14,120 nt of DNA from JAYFRL01 sp034925905 (GTDB lineage Bacteria; Bacillota; Clostridia; Lachnospirales; Anaerotignaceae): positions 1-14,120 of the forward strand of contig JAYFRL010000027.1 in assembly GCA_034925905.1 (NCBI GenBank), read 5' to 3'. The translations under genes were made by a program, and so were the position numbers. This document shows, in pieces, positions 6,804 to 14,120 of the stretch (its first letter is position 1; each line of letters starts with the position of its first letter). The notes under the pieces were generated by a model. The model was not told the DNA's origin, searched no databases, and was given only the letters and a program-made list of their open reading frames with translations.

Positions 6804-6821
6804 TTTTACTCTCCAATGCTT

Positions 6822-6850
6822 AAAAAAGAAGCCTTAAGGCTTCTTTTTTT
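6822..6850 (-). terminator. Intrinsic terminator after rsfS
   Basis: A palindromic stem AAAGAAGCCTT/AAGGCTTCTTT centred at 6835-6836 is flanked by A and T runs, so on the minus strand it ends in a T run. It starts three bases past the rsfS stop and ends 18 bases before the HAD gene start. The symmetry makes it usable in both directions. Confidence 0.85.
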
Positions 6851-6852
6851 AT

Positions 6853-7194
6853 TTATTCAACGCTTTTGGCGTCACCCCAAATGCGCTCAAGGTTATAAAA
6901 ATTTCTTTCTTCTTTATTAAAAATATGGATAACTATATTCCCGTAATCAAGCAATATCCATGCGGCGCCGCTGTATCCTTCAGAGTGGTTCGGTTTTATA
7001 CCAGCCTTAAAAAGCTCCTCTTCAACCTTATCCGCCATTGCTCTTACTTGATTTACGTTATTCCCACTGGCAATAATAAAATAGTCTGCTATGTTCGATA
7101 TGCCTATAAGGTCTAAAACTTTTATGTTTTCGGCTTTTTTGTCTTCCAAAGCCTCCTGAGCTATTTTTACTGCCTCAAGTGTGCTTTTAATCAA
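6853..7194 (-). CDS. rsfS: Ribosomal silencing factor RsfS (YbeB/Iojap family)
   Basis: Binds ribosomal protein uL14 on the 50S subunit and blocks joining to 30S, lowering translation during starvation. The 113 residues span the whole family domain: the VLDLIGISNIADYFIIASGNN stretch (47-67 region begins after KKAENIK), the HSEGYSGAAWILLDYGNIVIHIF motif and the C-terminal YNLERIWGDA, which ends the family consensus. The start ATG at 7194 lies 12 bases after the yqeK stop with a GGGGAAAAAT-type SD between them, showing cotranscription. It is the last gene of the nadD-yqeK-rsfS operon and is followed at once by a strong terminator. The order nadD, yqeK, rsfS is the standard Firmicutes arrangement and supports the call. 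Confidence 0.95.
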   Translation of the reverse strand: MIKSTLEAVKIAQEALEDKKAENIKVLDLIGISNIADYFIIASGNNVNQVRAMADKVEEELFKAGIKPNHSEGYSGAAWILLDYGNIVIHIFNKEERNFYNLERIWGDAKSVE

Positions 7195-7206
7195 TATTTT
7201 TCCCCC

Positions 7207-7788
7207 TCACTTTTTTAGTATATCCCTGTAATAATTCCTTGCAGACGCAGACAGGAAAAAAACCTCTCTGCCCTGGTTTTTTACATATTCTATCGTTTCT
7301 TCAAGTATAAATAAAACCGCTTCATCTATATTTTTATAGGCTAATTCCCTAGCCTTATCAAGCCCTTCAAACGGCTTTCTGCTTTCTTCTATATAATCTG
7401 CGGTAAATATTATCTTTTCAAGCAGGCTCATGCTGCATCTGCCCGTTGTGTGATACCTTATAGCGTCTAAAATTTCGACATCCGTAACTTCATATTCTCT
7501 TTTGGCTATTTCAGCACCTAAAAACGGATGCAGAAGATCAGGCTGCTCTTTAAATATATCATCTATTTTTATATGGTATTCCTTTGCAATGCGAAGTTTC
7601 ATATCATCTGGATAATCCTTTGCACAGTCATGCAAAAGAGCTGCTATTTCGGCTTTTTGAACCAAGGTTTCGTCACCATAAAGCTTTGCAAGCTTAATGG
7701 CTTCTTTAACAACGCCTTTTGTGTGGATATATCTTTTTATGGATAGCGCCGACATAAGCTTTCCATCCATGCTGTTTATGCTAAGCAA
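7207..7788 (-). CDS. yqeK: HD-domain symmetrical Ap4A hydrolase YqeK
   Basis: Members of the YqeK family cleave diadenosine tetraphosphate (Ap4A) symmetrically to two ADP with a metal bound by HD-domain residues. Here those are H22 (RYIHTKGV), H53-D54 (LLHDCAKD), H87 (LLHPFLGAEIA), H113 (RYHTTGR) and D131 (FTADYIEESR), all in place, so the enzyme should be active. The length, 193 residues, is normal. The start is a TTG at 7788, chosen because AAGGGGG lies nine bases upstream; in-frame ATG codons at codons 7 and 12 are less well served. It begins 14 bases after the nadD stop and ends 12 bases before rsfS. The pairing with NadD links NAD synthesis and dinucleotide clearance in one transcript. 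Confidence 0.93.
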   Translation of the reverse strand: MLSINSMDGKLMSALSIKRYIHTKGVVKEAIKLAKLYGDETLVQKAEIAALLHDCAKDYPDDMKLRIAKEYHIKIDDIFKEQPDLLHPFLGAEIAKREYEVTDVEILDAIRYHTTGRCSMSLLEKIIFTADYIEESRKPFEGLDKARELAYKNIDEAVLFILEETIEYVKNQGREVFFLSASARNYYRDILKK

Positions 7789-7802
7789 CCAAAAATACCC
7801 CC

Positions 7803-8432
7803 TTACCTATAAAGCCCTTTTTTATAAATATACTCCTCAACACCCTCAGGCACAAGATATTTTATGCTTTTCCCTTCTTTAACCCGCTCCCTTATCTCGG
7901 AAGAAGAAATATCAAGAGACGGTATTTCACAAAAATGGATATTGCTTTCGCAGTTTTGGTTTATGTTTTTTATGCGTTCATAGAGCTCGCCTTTATTGTA
8001 CCCCGGACGGGTAACCCCTATAAATTCGCACATGGTTATAAGCCTTCTGGCATCTTTCCATGAAAAAACCTGGAATATGGAATCCGCACCGACAACAAAA
8101 TATATTTTTGCATTTGGCTTTAAAAGCCTTTTAAGCTCTGAAACAGTATCTATCGTATAGCTTGGGCCACCTCTTTCTATCTCCATACGTGAAACAAAAA
8201 ACCTCGGGTTTGAGCTTGTGGCTATCTTAGTCATCTCAAGCCTTAATTCGTTATCCGTAACGCATGAAGAATCTTTATGCGAAGGCATTCCGGCAGGTAT
8301 AAAAATCACTCCATCGGTTGAAAAAGCATGCATAACCTCGTTTGCAGCCACAAGATGCCCATAATGAACCGGATCAAATGTTCCGCCAAAAACCGCTATA
8401 CTGTTAAAAATTTTAAAATCCACATCTGTCAT
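7803..8432 (-). CDS. nadD: Nicotinate-nucleotide adenylyltransferase
   Basis: Joins nicotinate mononucleotide and ATP to give deamido-NAD and pyrophosphate, a step in NAD synthesis. The 209-residue protein has the nucleotidyltransferase signature GGTFDPVHYGH (16-26), the substrate-binding IPAGMPSHK segment, FVVGADS, SWKDA, and the C-terminal ISSSEIR (175-181) that binds the ATP phosphates. I chose the ATG at 8432 because GAAAGG lies seven to eight bases upstream and homologues start close to the GGTFDP motif. An upstream ATG at 8471 gives 13 extra residues with no SD. First gene of the tightly spaced nadD-yqeK-rsfS operon, 82 bases after the small membrane protein gene. The length and all motifs are normal. 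Confidence 0.95.
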   Translation of the reverse strand: MTDVDFKIFNSIAVFGGTFDPVHYGHLVAANEVMHAFSTDGVIFIPAGMPSHKDSSCVTDNELRLEMTKIATSSNPRFFVSRMEIERGGPSYTIDTVSELKRLLKPNAKIYFVVGADSIFQVFSWKDARRLITMCEFIGVTRPGYNKGELYERIKNINQNCESNIHFCEIPSLDISSSEIRERVKEGKSIKYLVPEGVEEYIYKKGLYR

Positions 8433-8479
8433 AAAAGTTTCCTTTCGGATATCTTCAGCAAATATAAGCATACATTATC

Positions 8480-8501
8480 AAACAAGGTGCGCCTGCGCCT
8501 T
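8480..8501 (-). terminator. Weak hairpin, possible terminator or processing site
   Basis: Minus-strand AAGGCGC/GTGCCTT-type stem of seven pairs (one G-U) at 8501-8484 with a four-base loop, followed only by TTGTTT. It lies between the small membrane protein gene and nadD. The poor U-tract suggests partial termination at most. Confidence 0.35.
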
Positions 8502-8514
8502 AGAGCTTTTAATC

Positions 8515-8766
8515 TTAGCTGTCTTTATCTGTTATCTCCTTTGCATCGGAATCAATTATATCGTTTTCATCATTATCGTCATTTTCTTTTGCTTTTGATT
8601 CGCGGTTGTTTCTAAAAATCTCCATCTGTTCCTGCTGCATTTTTTTGCGTCTTTCCCTTTCTTCCCTTGCATGCCTTTTTGAGCCGGCCATAATGCTTGA
8701 AAAAAGCCAGCAGCCGCCAAGCAAAAGTACTATATATAAAGTATCGTTCCCGCCGCCTGTGCCCAT
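8515..8766 (-). CDS. Small single-pass membrane protein, function unknown
   Basis: An 83-residue protein with a Gly-rich N-terminus (MGTGGGND), one hydrophobic segment at about residues 8-26 (TLYIVLLLGGCWLFSSIMA), then a long charged cytoplasmic-type tail with basic residues first (KRHAREERERRKK) and acidic residues last (DDNDENDIIDSD). The positive-inside rule puts the tail in the cytoplasm. No family recognised. The ATG at 8766 has GGGGG about 12 bases upstream, slightly far. A good promoter lies at 8850-8878. It precedes the nadD operon and may be cotranscribed with it, but the 82-base gap with a hairpin leaves this open. The tail's middle (residues 30-60) is likely a helix or coiled coil. 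Confidence 0.75.
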   Translation of the reverse strand: MGTGGGNDTLYIVLLLGGCWLFSSIMAGSKRHAREERERRKKMQQEQMEIFRNNRESKAKENDDNDENDIIDSDAKEITDKDS

Positions 8767-8849
8767 AAGTCTTCATACCCCCAAAAATCATATAAAAATA
8801 TTCGTTTCAGCATATACCACCATAGGAGTTTAAACCTATAATTTAATAT

Positions 8850-8878
8850 ATTTTAACCCCTTTACCTTATTATGGCAA
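8850..8878 (-). promoter_or_regulatory. Predicted sigma-A promoter for the small membrane protein gene
   Basis: Minus strand TTGCCA (8878-8873), 17-base spacer, TAAAAT (8855-8850): each hexamer matches five of six consensus bases. The -35 box overlaps the final codons of the cysteine-rich small gene (stop TAA 8872-8870). It probably also feeds nadD-yqeK-rsfS downstream. Confidence 0.65.
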
Positions 8879-9028
8879 TAGCCCTTTCAATTTTATACTT
8901 ATAAAAAAGGGGCATTTTTCATTTTTTAATTTTATTTCTGTTTCTTTAAAACTCTTGTTCCCATAAGTTTTGTACCTGCAGTGTCCGTCTTTTGAATATG
9001 CGCATATTTTTTCACAGTTTGTATTCAT
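8870..9028 (-). CDS. 52-residue four-cysteine small protein (possible zinc binder)
   Basis: A short gene missed by length cut-offs. ATG at 9028, AGGGAG eight to nine bases upstream, 52 codons, TAA at 8872-8870. The protein starts MNTNCEKICAYSKDGHCRYK and ends with KCPFF and a short tail. Cysteines sit at residues 5, 9, 17 and 39 (C-x3-C-x7-C-x21-C-P). Clostridia genomes often carry ~50-residue proteins with this C-x3-C, C, CP-F/Y pattern, usually annotated as hypothetical or, wrongly, as a lipid A biosynthesis dehydratase. The spacing suggests binding of a metal such as zinc (inference). It lies between the membrane protein gene and the divergent amidase gene. Codon use and SD make it credible as real. 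Confidence 0.7.
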   Translation of the reverse strand: MNTNCEKICAYSKDGHCRYKTYGNKSFKETEIKLKNEKCPFFISIKLKGLLP

Positions 9029-9112
9029 TAAAATCACTCCCTGATTATTTTTTTCAAATTATCGAAATAAAATTCAAATTATTAAATTTTTATTTCAAAG
9101 TAAAGTAAGGGG

Positions 9113-9141
9113 GTGACGAATCCTGCTAATTTTGGTATACT
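9113..9141 (+). promoter_or_regulatory. Predicted sigma-A promoter for the amidase-TPR operon
   Basis: GTGACG (9113-9118), 17-base spacer, TATACT (9136-9141), with transcription expected to start near 9148. It overlaps the upstream ATG at 9132, which therefore cannot be the amidase start, and supports the ATG at 9183. Confidence 0.6.
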
Positions 9142-9182
9142 GTAAAATATCTAAATACGTCGAAAAGAGGCAGGTAGAAATC

Positions 9183-11252
9183 ATGTTTATCAAAAAATTT
9201 AGAAAAGCGCTTTTCATATCAACACTTATAGCGACCTCCGGTCTTTTTAATACATCGATCTTTGCTGGAAATACTGTTAATATGACTTTAAATTATGATG
9301 GTAAAGCACATGCATATTATGCGGAAGAAATAAAAATAAACGTGCTTGGCAAAGAGCTCACCGAATTTGTTGTGCCGCCCGTCTCAATAGACGGAAGAAC
9401 CTTAGTGCCCGCAAGGGCCATATGCGAAAGTATGGGCGCCGATATAAAATGGAACGGTGAAACAAAAGAAGTATACATAATAAAAGACCCGAATGTTATT
9501 GTACTTAAAATAGACAGCGCCACCGGGATTAAAAATGGAGTTAACTTTTCAATGGATGTGGCTCCAAAAATAATAAATGATTCCACAATGCTTCCGGCAA
9601 GATATCTTGCTGAGGCTCTGGATCTTTATGTAGGCTGGGACGATGCTTCAAGAACTGTTTCCATCTCGGAAACAGACACTTCCTCGTCGGTAACGACAAC
9701 AACCCCGACAACAACATCAACATCCGAAAGCATAAGCATTACGAGAGTTTCATACGGAAGTGATAAATTGGCTGCAAATACCTTTACCATATCAGCTTCA
9801 GGCGAAATCTCTAAGTTTGAGAATTTTAAGCTTAATAACGACCGTATAGTTGTAGACATATATAATGCAACCATGGCTATTTCCTCAAAAAATATTCCCT
9901 TTGACGGAAATCCTTACATATCGGCTATACGCTCCGCTCAAAACCAAACGGAGCCTGAAAAAATAACAAGGGTTGTTTTTGACCTCAATCTGGATATAGC
10001 ATATACGGCTGTATTAAGCTCGGATAAAAAGAGCATTATCGTAAGCTTCGGCGAAAATACAATAACCTCGCTTACTACAAACAACAAAAACAAAACGGAC
10101 TACATAACAATAAAAGGTAAAACTGTCCCGGCAGTTAGTATATCTACTTTATCCAGCCCGGACAGAATAGTTATAGATATGCCAAACTCAACCTCAAGCC
10201 TTAAAAGCAGCTATTCCGCAAGCTCCTTGAATTTTGTAAGCAGCATAACCACATCCCAATTCTCCGATTCCGTTGTCAGGGTTGTGCTTAATGTGAACGC
10301 AGGTTATGATTACGAAGTTGAAACGGATGAAGATTCAACCTCTATTCTTGTGTATAAGTGTACGGTTGAAAACATAAGCTATTCTGAGTCAAACCACCAG
10401 TTCACTCTTGCAAAGCCGGATAACCTTGATATAGACTATATTATACATACCGATGATTATTTAAACGGCGAATATATACTTACATTGCCTGGAGATTTTA
10501 CGGATACCTATGGCTATGGAAGATATAAGATAAACGACGATTATTTCGTAAACCTCCTGCTTTCAACAGAAAGCGGAAACACAACCATAACCTTCCTTCA
10601 AAGCAGGATACTCTGCTATGAAATAAACGAAGACAAGGATAATATTTATATCGACATAAAAACCCCAAAGGAATATTATGATAAGGTTGTGCTTATAGAC
10701 CCGGGACACGGCGGTTCCGATCCTGGAAGCACAAGCCTTCATTCTATAACCGAAAAGGAATTGAACCTTGATATAGCCAAAAGGGTTATGTCATATTTTG
10801 AAAATGATACCGCAGTTAAAGCCTATATAACAAGAACTACAGATGTCAGCGTTCCAAACTATTATCGCGCGGAGATGGGCAATGAATCCGCTGATCTTTT
10901 CGTATCAATACACTGCAACGCTTCCATAGGCGGCTCCGGAAAAGGCACCGAAGTGCTTTATCTTGAGCATGAAAACGAAGCTTCGGGGTATCTTACAAGC
11001 AAAATAGCCGCGCAATTTATGCAAAACTATATCACAAGCGCTGCCGGGACAACGGACAGAGGAATAAAACGTGATCCTAACCTTATCGTTTTAAACCAGT
11101 CCACAATACCCTCTATTCTTGTAGAAACGGCATTTTTAACAAACGAAGAAGACGCAGCAAAGCTTGAAAGCGATTATTACCGCGAAATTATTGCAAAAGC
11201 CATATATTCGTCAATATCAGATATGATGAATCAGTATAAGCTAAAAAAATAA
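9183..11252 (+). CDS. Secreted N-acetylmuramoyl-L-alanine amidase (Amidase_3) with CuAO-like and AMIN domains
   Basis: Cuts the amide bond between N-acetylmuramic acid and the stem peptide of peptidoglycan, outside the membrane. In the 689-residue reading: signal peptide ~1-28 (basic FIKKFRKA start, hydrophobic core, cut near IFA); copper-amine-oxidase-like N-terminal domain 30-163 (two LPAR-type repeats: RTLVPARAICESMGA and TMLPARYLAEALD); Thr/Ser-rich linker ~164-185; two to three AMIN-like beta domains 186-~498 for wall targeting; Amidase_3 catalytic domain from ~500. Zinc ligands H509 (DPGHGG), E526 and H577 (SIHCNA) and catalytic E648 (VETAFLTN) are all present. Start ATG 9183 has AGGT about eight bases upstream; the ATG at 9132 overlaps the promoter. 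Followed 36 bases later by the TPR gene, likely an operon. Probable role in cell separation or wall turnover. Confidence 0.93.
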   Translation: MFIKKFRKALFISTLIATSGLFNTSIFAGNTVNMTLNYDGKAHAYYAEEIKINVLGKELTEFVVPPVSIDGRTLVPARAICESMGADIKWNGETKEVYIIKDPNVIVLKIDSATGIKNGVNFSMDVAPKIINDSTMLPARYLAEALDLYVGWDDASRTVSISETDTSSSVTTTTPTTTSTSESISITRVSYGSDKLAANTFTISASGEISKFENFKLNNDRIVVDIYNATMAISSKNIPFDGNPYISAIRSAQNQTEPEKITRVVFDLNLDIAYTAVLSSDKKSIIVSFGENTITSLTTNNKNKTDYITIKGKTVPAVSISTLSSPDRIVIDMPNSTSSLKSSYSASSLNFVSSITTSQFSDSVVRVVLNVNAGYDYEVETDEDSTSILVYKCTVENISYSESNHQFTLAKPDNLDIDYIIHTDDYLNGEYILTLPGDFTDTYGYGRYKINDDYFVNLLLSTESGNTTITFLQSRILCYEINEDKDNIYIDIKTPKEYYDKVVLIDPGHGGSDPGSTSLHSITEKELNLDIAKRVMSYFENDTAVKAYITRTTDVSVPNYYRAEMGNESADLFVSIHCNASIGGSGKGTEVLYLEHENEASGYLTSKIAAQFMQNYITSAAGTTDRGIKRDPNLIVLNQSTIPSILVETAFLTNEEDAAKLESDYYREIIAKAIYSSISDMMNQYKLKK

Positions 11253-11288
11253 AAGCATTTTTAGGGCTTTGAAGGGGGTGGAGGCATT

Positions 11289-13904
11289 ATGGCATATTAT
11301 GTAACGGAAATTGTAAGCTTAAGAGCAAAGTTCTTAGACAGCTATAATGACGGTGATTACCCTGACGCAATATCAAAAGGCGAAGAAATGATAAAGCTTT
11401 ACCGGAACAACAATGATACAAAAAGTGCGGAATTTGCAAATGATTTATATAACCTTGCCGTTGCATATGACGATATAGGCAGATTTGAAAAAGCTCTATA
11501 TTGCTACAAGGAGGCTTCCGGCATAAAGCTTGACCTTTTTGGTGAAAACGACCCCTCTTATGCAAGCGCAATAAATAATATAGGCATAATATACGCAAAC
11601 ACGGGCAAAGCCTCAGACGCCGTCTCAATGCTCCGGCGTGCATCAAGCATACGCGAAAAAACCCTTGGCCAAAAACACGCTGATACAATTTCCAGCCTCT
11701 ATAATCTTGGAAATGCCTATGAATTATCAGGCAGATATGATGATTCGCTTAAAACGCTCACAAAATCATTATATCTTTCAAAAGGTATTTTTGAAAAGGA
11801 CAGCTTGGATTATGCTGATATACTCATTTCCCTGGCAGCAGTTTTAAAGCGCATAGGCTTCTTCAAAAAAGCCTGCGAATATTATAAAGAGGCTTTCCTT
11901 ATAACAGGGTTAAAACCGCTTGAGGTTGAATTTTCTTATATGTCGGCGCTTATAGATTATGGCAAAACCTGCGAGAAGCTCAAGGATTTCAAAAAAGCTG
12001 AGGAAATATATATAAGAAGTCTTGATATAAGGAGCGAGGTTCTGGATAAAAACCATCTTGATTATATGCTTAGCCTCACCAACCTTTCGTCCCTTTATAT
12101 AACAACCGGAAAATATAAAAAAGCCTATGATCTTCACAACGAAATTTTGGCCCTTTCCGAAAATATAGTGGGCAAAAACCATGTTTTTTATGCCGATGCT
12201 CTTATAAGCCTCGCAAAAGACAGCTTAAATTTAGGCGAAACCGACAGAGCGTTTTCTATGCTTAACGAGGCCTTAAAAATAAAAGAAACTTCACTCGGAA
12301 ATGATAGCCCGTTATATTTAGCAGGGCTTATAAGCCTTGCCGGGTATTATGAAAAAATTGGCGATTTTAAAAAAGCTCTTGCTCTTTGCGACAAAGCCGC
12401 AGAAGGTCTTAAAACGCATATGACCAGAGAAACTCCTTTCATAATCGACGCATACAATGTTAAAGCACGGATATATCTAAAACAAAAGGATTTTCCCGCT
12501 GCCGTTGAAGAATACAACAAAGCCATGGCGGCAAGAAAATCAATATATTTTATAAAAGACATAGGTTATGCATGGAATGTATATATGCTGGCAAAGGCAC
12601 ATATTGAAAACGGAAATATCGGGAAAGCCATAGACTTGGCCGAAGAATCCATGAGCGTCCGTCTTTCGATATACGGCAAAAACCATCCGAGCTATGCAAA
12701 AGGCCTTACAAACTGCGCGGATATATATATAAAGTTCAAAATGTACGATAAAGCTTATGAATATATGATGCAGGCCCTTGAAATCCAGAGAAAAACCCTC
12801 GGCCCGGAAAATATTATGTATTCCGAAAGCCTAAAAAAAGCGGCTGATTCAGCTTTTTATACTCAAAAATATAAAAATGCCATTGAGCTTTATGAGCATG
12901 CTTCTGAAGACGCAGAATTTTCAGAACATTTCTCCGATATGGAAAAAGCTTTGATATATTCGCATATGGGCATTATTTTTTATAAGCAGGAAATTTTTGC
13001 AAGCGCAAATAAAAGCTTCATTTCATCTATAGACTATATGCGCAAAAGCGGCCTCCCCAGGCATAAAGAAATAAAGGCTGCCCTTAAAGAAGTTATACTT
13101 TTGCTCTGCTCGGAAAACAGGCTGATCGGAGCTTTGGACTATATAACAAAGGCTGACGCCGCTTTAAACAGTATGCCTACCGTAACCAGGTTTTTAAAAA
13201 CCTGCCGTGAAATAATAAATGGGGAAAATTTATATGCCGAAAAAAAATACAGCGAAGCCGAAACCGCGCTGCTTTCTTCAATAAAAGACCTTACTGAGTC
13301 CTTAGCGGATGAGAACGAATTTTTTGCGATGGCTTATTCGACTTTGGCAGAAGTATATGTTGCAAAAAACGAAAATGAAAGTGCTTATATAATGTTTGAC
13401 AATGCTTTAAGGCTTTCCTCCGACAGCTTGGATTTAAAAGCCGTTATATTTATGGCTGAACACGCAAATTTAAAAGGCGACTCAAAAACAGCGGCCTCTC
13501 TTTATGAAAGAGCCCGTCATAAATATGAGCAGGAAGGAGATAATTCCAAAGCTTTTGCAGATCTTCTTTATGCCCTTGGCTGCATATATTTTAAAGAGCC
13601 TGGCAAAGCTTTCATATCCTGCTTTGAAGCGGCTCTTGAGATATACAAAGGTTTGCTTAGCTCATCCGAACAGGCAGAGAAGCTTGGCATCCTGACAAGC
13701 TCGGCGAATATCAATATGCTTCTTGGAAACAAGGAGGAAGCGGCTAAAACATATGAAAAAGCTGCGGCGTTATCAAAAGAGCTCGGACTCCATTTTAAGC
13801 TTAAGAAAAACCAGTATTCAGAGCTTGAAACATATTATAAAGAAACGAAAAACCTTAAAAAGCTTATATGGTCTAAAACAAGCATAGGAATTGAAGATGA
13901 ATAA
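11289..13904 (+). CDS. Large cytoplasmic TPR-repeat protein (kinesin-light-chain-like repeats)
   Basis: An 871-residue protein with no signal peptide or membrane span, built almost wholly of tetratricopeptide repeats. Repeat starts can be read near residues 90, 132, 174, 214, 258, 300, 343, 384, 426, 468 and 510, nearly all 40-44 residues apart, each with a YANxL..LG..Y...G.xxxA form and often ending LG.NHP/DP before the next Y (TPR_12 type). Further, more diverged repeats follow to the C-terminus. Such arrays are protein-binding scaffolds; no catalytic or DNA-binding domain is visible, so the partner is unknown. The ATG at 11289 has GGAGG four bases upstream plus an earlier GGGGG. Placed 36 bases after the amidase gene, with no promoter seen between, so the two are probably cotranscribed. 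A link to wall remodelling is inference. Confidence 0.88.
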   Translation: MAYYVTEIVSLRAKFLDSYNDGDYPDAISKGEEMIKLYRNNNDTKSAEFANDLYNLAVAYDDIGRFEKALYCYKEASGIKLDLFGENDPSYASAINNIGIIYANTGKASDAVSMLRRASSIREKTLGQKHADTISSLYNLGNAYELSGRYDDSLKTLTKSLYLSKGIFEKDSLDYADILISLAAVLKRIGFFKKACEYYKEAFLITGLKPLEVEFSYMSALIDYGKTCEKLKDFKKAEEIYIRSLDIRSEVLDKNHLDYMLSLTNLSSLYITTGKYKKAYDLHNEILALSENIVGKNHVFYADALISLAKDSLNLGETDRAFSMLNEALKIKETSLGNDSPLYLAGLISLAGYYEKIGDFKKALALCDKAAEGLKTHMTRETPFIIDAYNVKARIYLKQKDFPAAVEEYNKAMAARKSIYFIKDIGYAWNVYMLAKAHIENGNIGKAIDLAEESMSVRLSIYGKNHPSYAKGLTNCADIYIKFKMYDKAYEYMMQALEIQRKTLGPENIMYSESLKKAADSAFYTQKYKNAIELYEHASEDAEFSEHFSDMEKALIYSHMGIIFYKQEIFASANKSFISSIDYMRKSGLPRHKEIKAALKEVILLLCSENRLIGALDYITKADAALNSMPTVTRFLKTCREIINGENLYAEKKYSEAETALLSSIKDLTESLADENEFFAMAYSTLAEVYVAKNENESAYIMFDNALRLSSDSLDLKAVIFMAEHANLKGDSKTAASLYERARHKYEQEGDNSKAFADLLYALGCIYFKEPGKAFISCFEAALEIYKGLLSSSEQAEKLGILTSSANINMLLGNKEEAAKTYEKAAALSKELGLHFKLKKNQYSELETYYKETKNLKKLIWSKTSIGIEDE

Positions 13905-13967
13905 AAAAACGCAAGGCATCTGAAAATACAAAATATTCAGGATTCACCGGGAATAGATATCAATCAT

Positions 13968-14110
13968 AACCACCCGCTAAGCGGGTGGTTTGTGCCAGCC
14001 CTATAAGGGCATGTTACTTGCTTAAGCCTTAAGGCTTACTGAATAGTTTGCCAACCGCATTGTATTTACCCGCTACCGCTAAAACGGTTGGTTACTTGCT
14101 CTTTTTTACC
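13968..14110. mobile_element. Hairpin cluster resembling an IS200/IS605-type end or tnpB-associated RNA
   Basis: In about 125 bases there are four stems: AACCACCCGC/GCGGGTGGTT with a TAA loop (13968-13990), GCCCT/AGGGC (13998-14010), a 16-bp perfect palindrome TAAGCCTT/AAGGCTTA (14023-14038), and CCAACCG/CGGTTGG (14051-14057 with 14085-14091). The 10-mer GTTACTTGCT occurs at 14013-14022 and 14091-14100. No long open frame crosses it. Dense subterminal hairpins are typical of IS200/IS605 ends and, on the minus strand, of the omega RNA at the 3' end of tnpB. No transposase gene lies inside the window, so the identity is a hypothesis. The first hairpin may also end transcription from the TPR gene. 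Confidence 0.4.
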
Positions 14111-14120
14111 TGTTCGCCCG

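Noticed and set aside
8433..8471. Extended nadD start at 8471
   Set aside because: No SD, while ATG 8432 has GAAAGG at proper distance and fits homologue length.
9132..9182. Upstream ATG of the amidase frame (MVYCKISKYVEKRQ)
   Set aside because: Overlaps the -10 box of the predicted promoter and has no SD; the ATG at 9183 gives a normal signal peptide.
13905..13967. Intrinsic terminator for the TPR gene in the first 60 bases after its stop
   Set aside because: Only a short CTGAA/TTCAG pairing without a T run; the later 13968-13990 hairpin is stronger but also lacks a proper T run.
1..14120. CRISPR arrays, tRNA or rRNA genes
   Set aside because: No regularly spaced direct repeats, no cloverleaf with a CCA-type end and no rRNA-like stretch were seen on either strand.

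Overview
The window looks like chromosome from a low-GC Gram-positive anaerobe, most likely a member of the Clostridia. The signs are strong AGGAGG-type ribosome binding sites, frequent ATA and AGA/AGG codons, the nadD-yqeK-rsfS gene block, a cell-wall amidase with copper-amine-oxidase-like and AMIN domains, and a tiny four-cysteine protein of a kind common in Clostridia. Genus cannot be told from the sequence.

Positions 1-4160, all on the minus strand, read as one end of an integrative conjugative element (ICE) or a relative. Four tightly packed genes (about 2531 down to 4) encode two element proteins of unknown function, an LPD28-like protein and a D12-class DNA adenine methylase. Behind them, at 2740-4005, lies an AT-rich orphan gene whose C-terminal ~100 residues look like a HEPN domain fused to an unknown ~315-residue N-terminal region. 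It is the best candidate for an undescribed defence or toxin-like cargo gene. Two intrinsic terminators separate it from the four-gene operon. The element abuts the 3' end of rlmD (rumA), a known ICE insertion hotspot, and the junction carries a perfect 22-bp palindrome and a second inverted repeat. No integrase, relaxase or second attachment site is inside the window, so the element is inferred.

Positions 4161-9028 are core genome. They hold rlmD (23S rRNA uracil methyltransferase, minus), a divergent S1-domain RNA-binding protein (plus), a HAD phosphatase (minus), and the minus-strand run of a small membrane protein, nadD (NAD synthesis), yqeK (Ap4A hydrolase) and rsfS (ribosome silencing). 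A 52-residue cysteine-rich protein lies upstream of that run. Terminators between convergent and successive genes are clear.

Positions 9113-13904 are a plus-strand pair: a secreted N-acetylmuramoyl-L-alanine amidase with its own promoter, then an 871-residue cytoplasmic protein built of 42-residue TPR repeats. The last ~150 bases (13968-14110) are a dense cluster of hairpins and a repeated 10-mer that resembles the end of an IS200/IS605-type element or a tnpB-associated RNA entering from the right.
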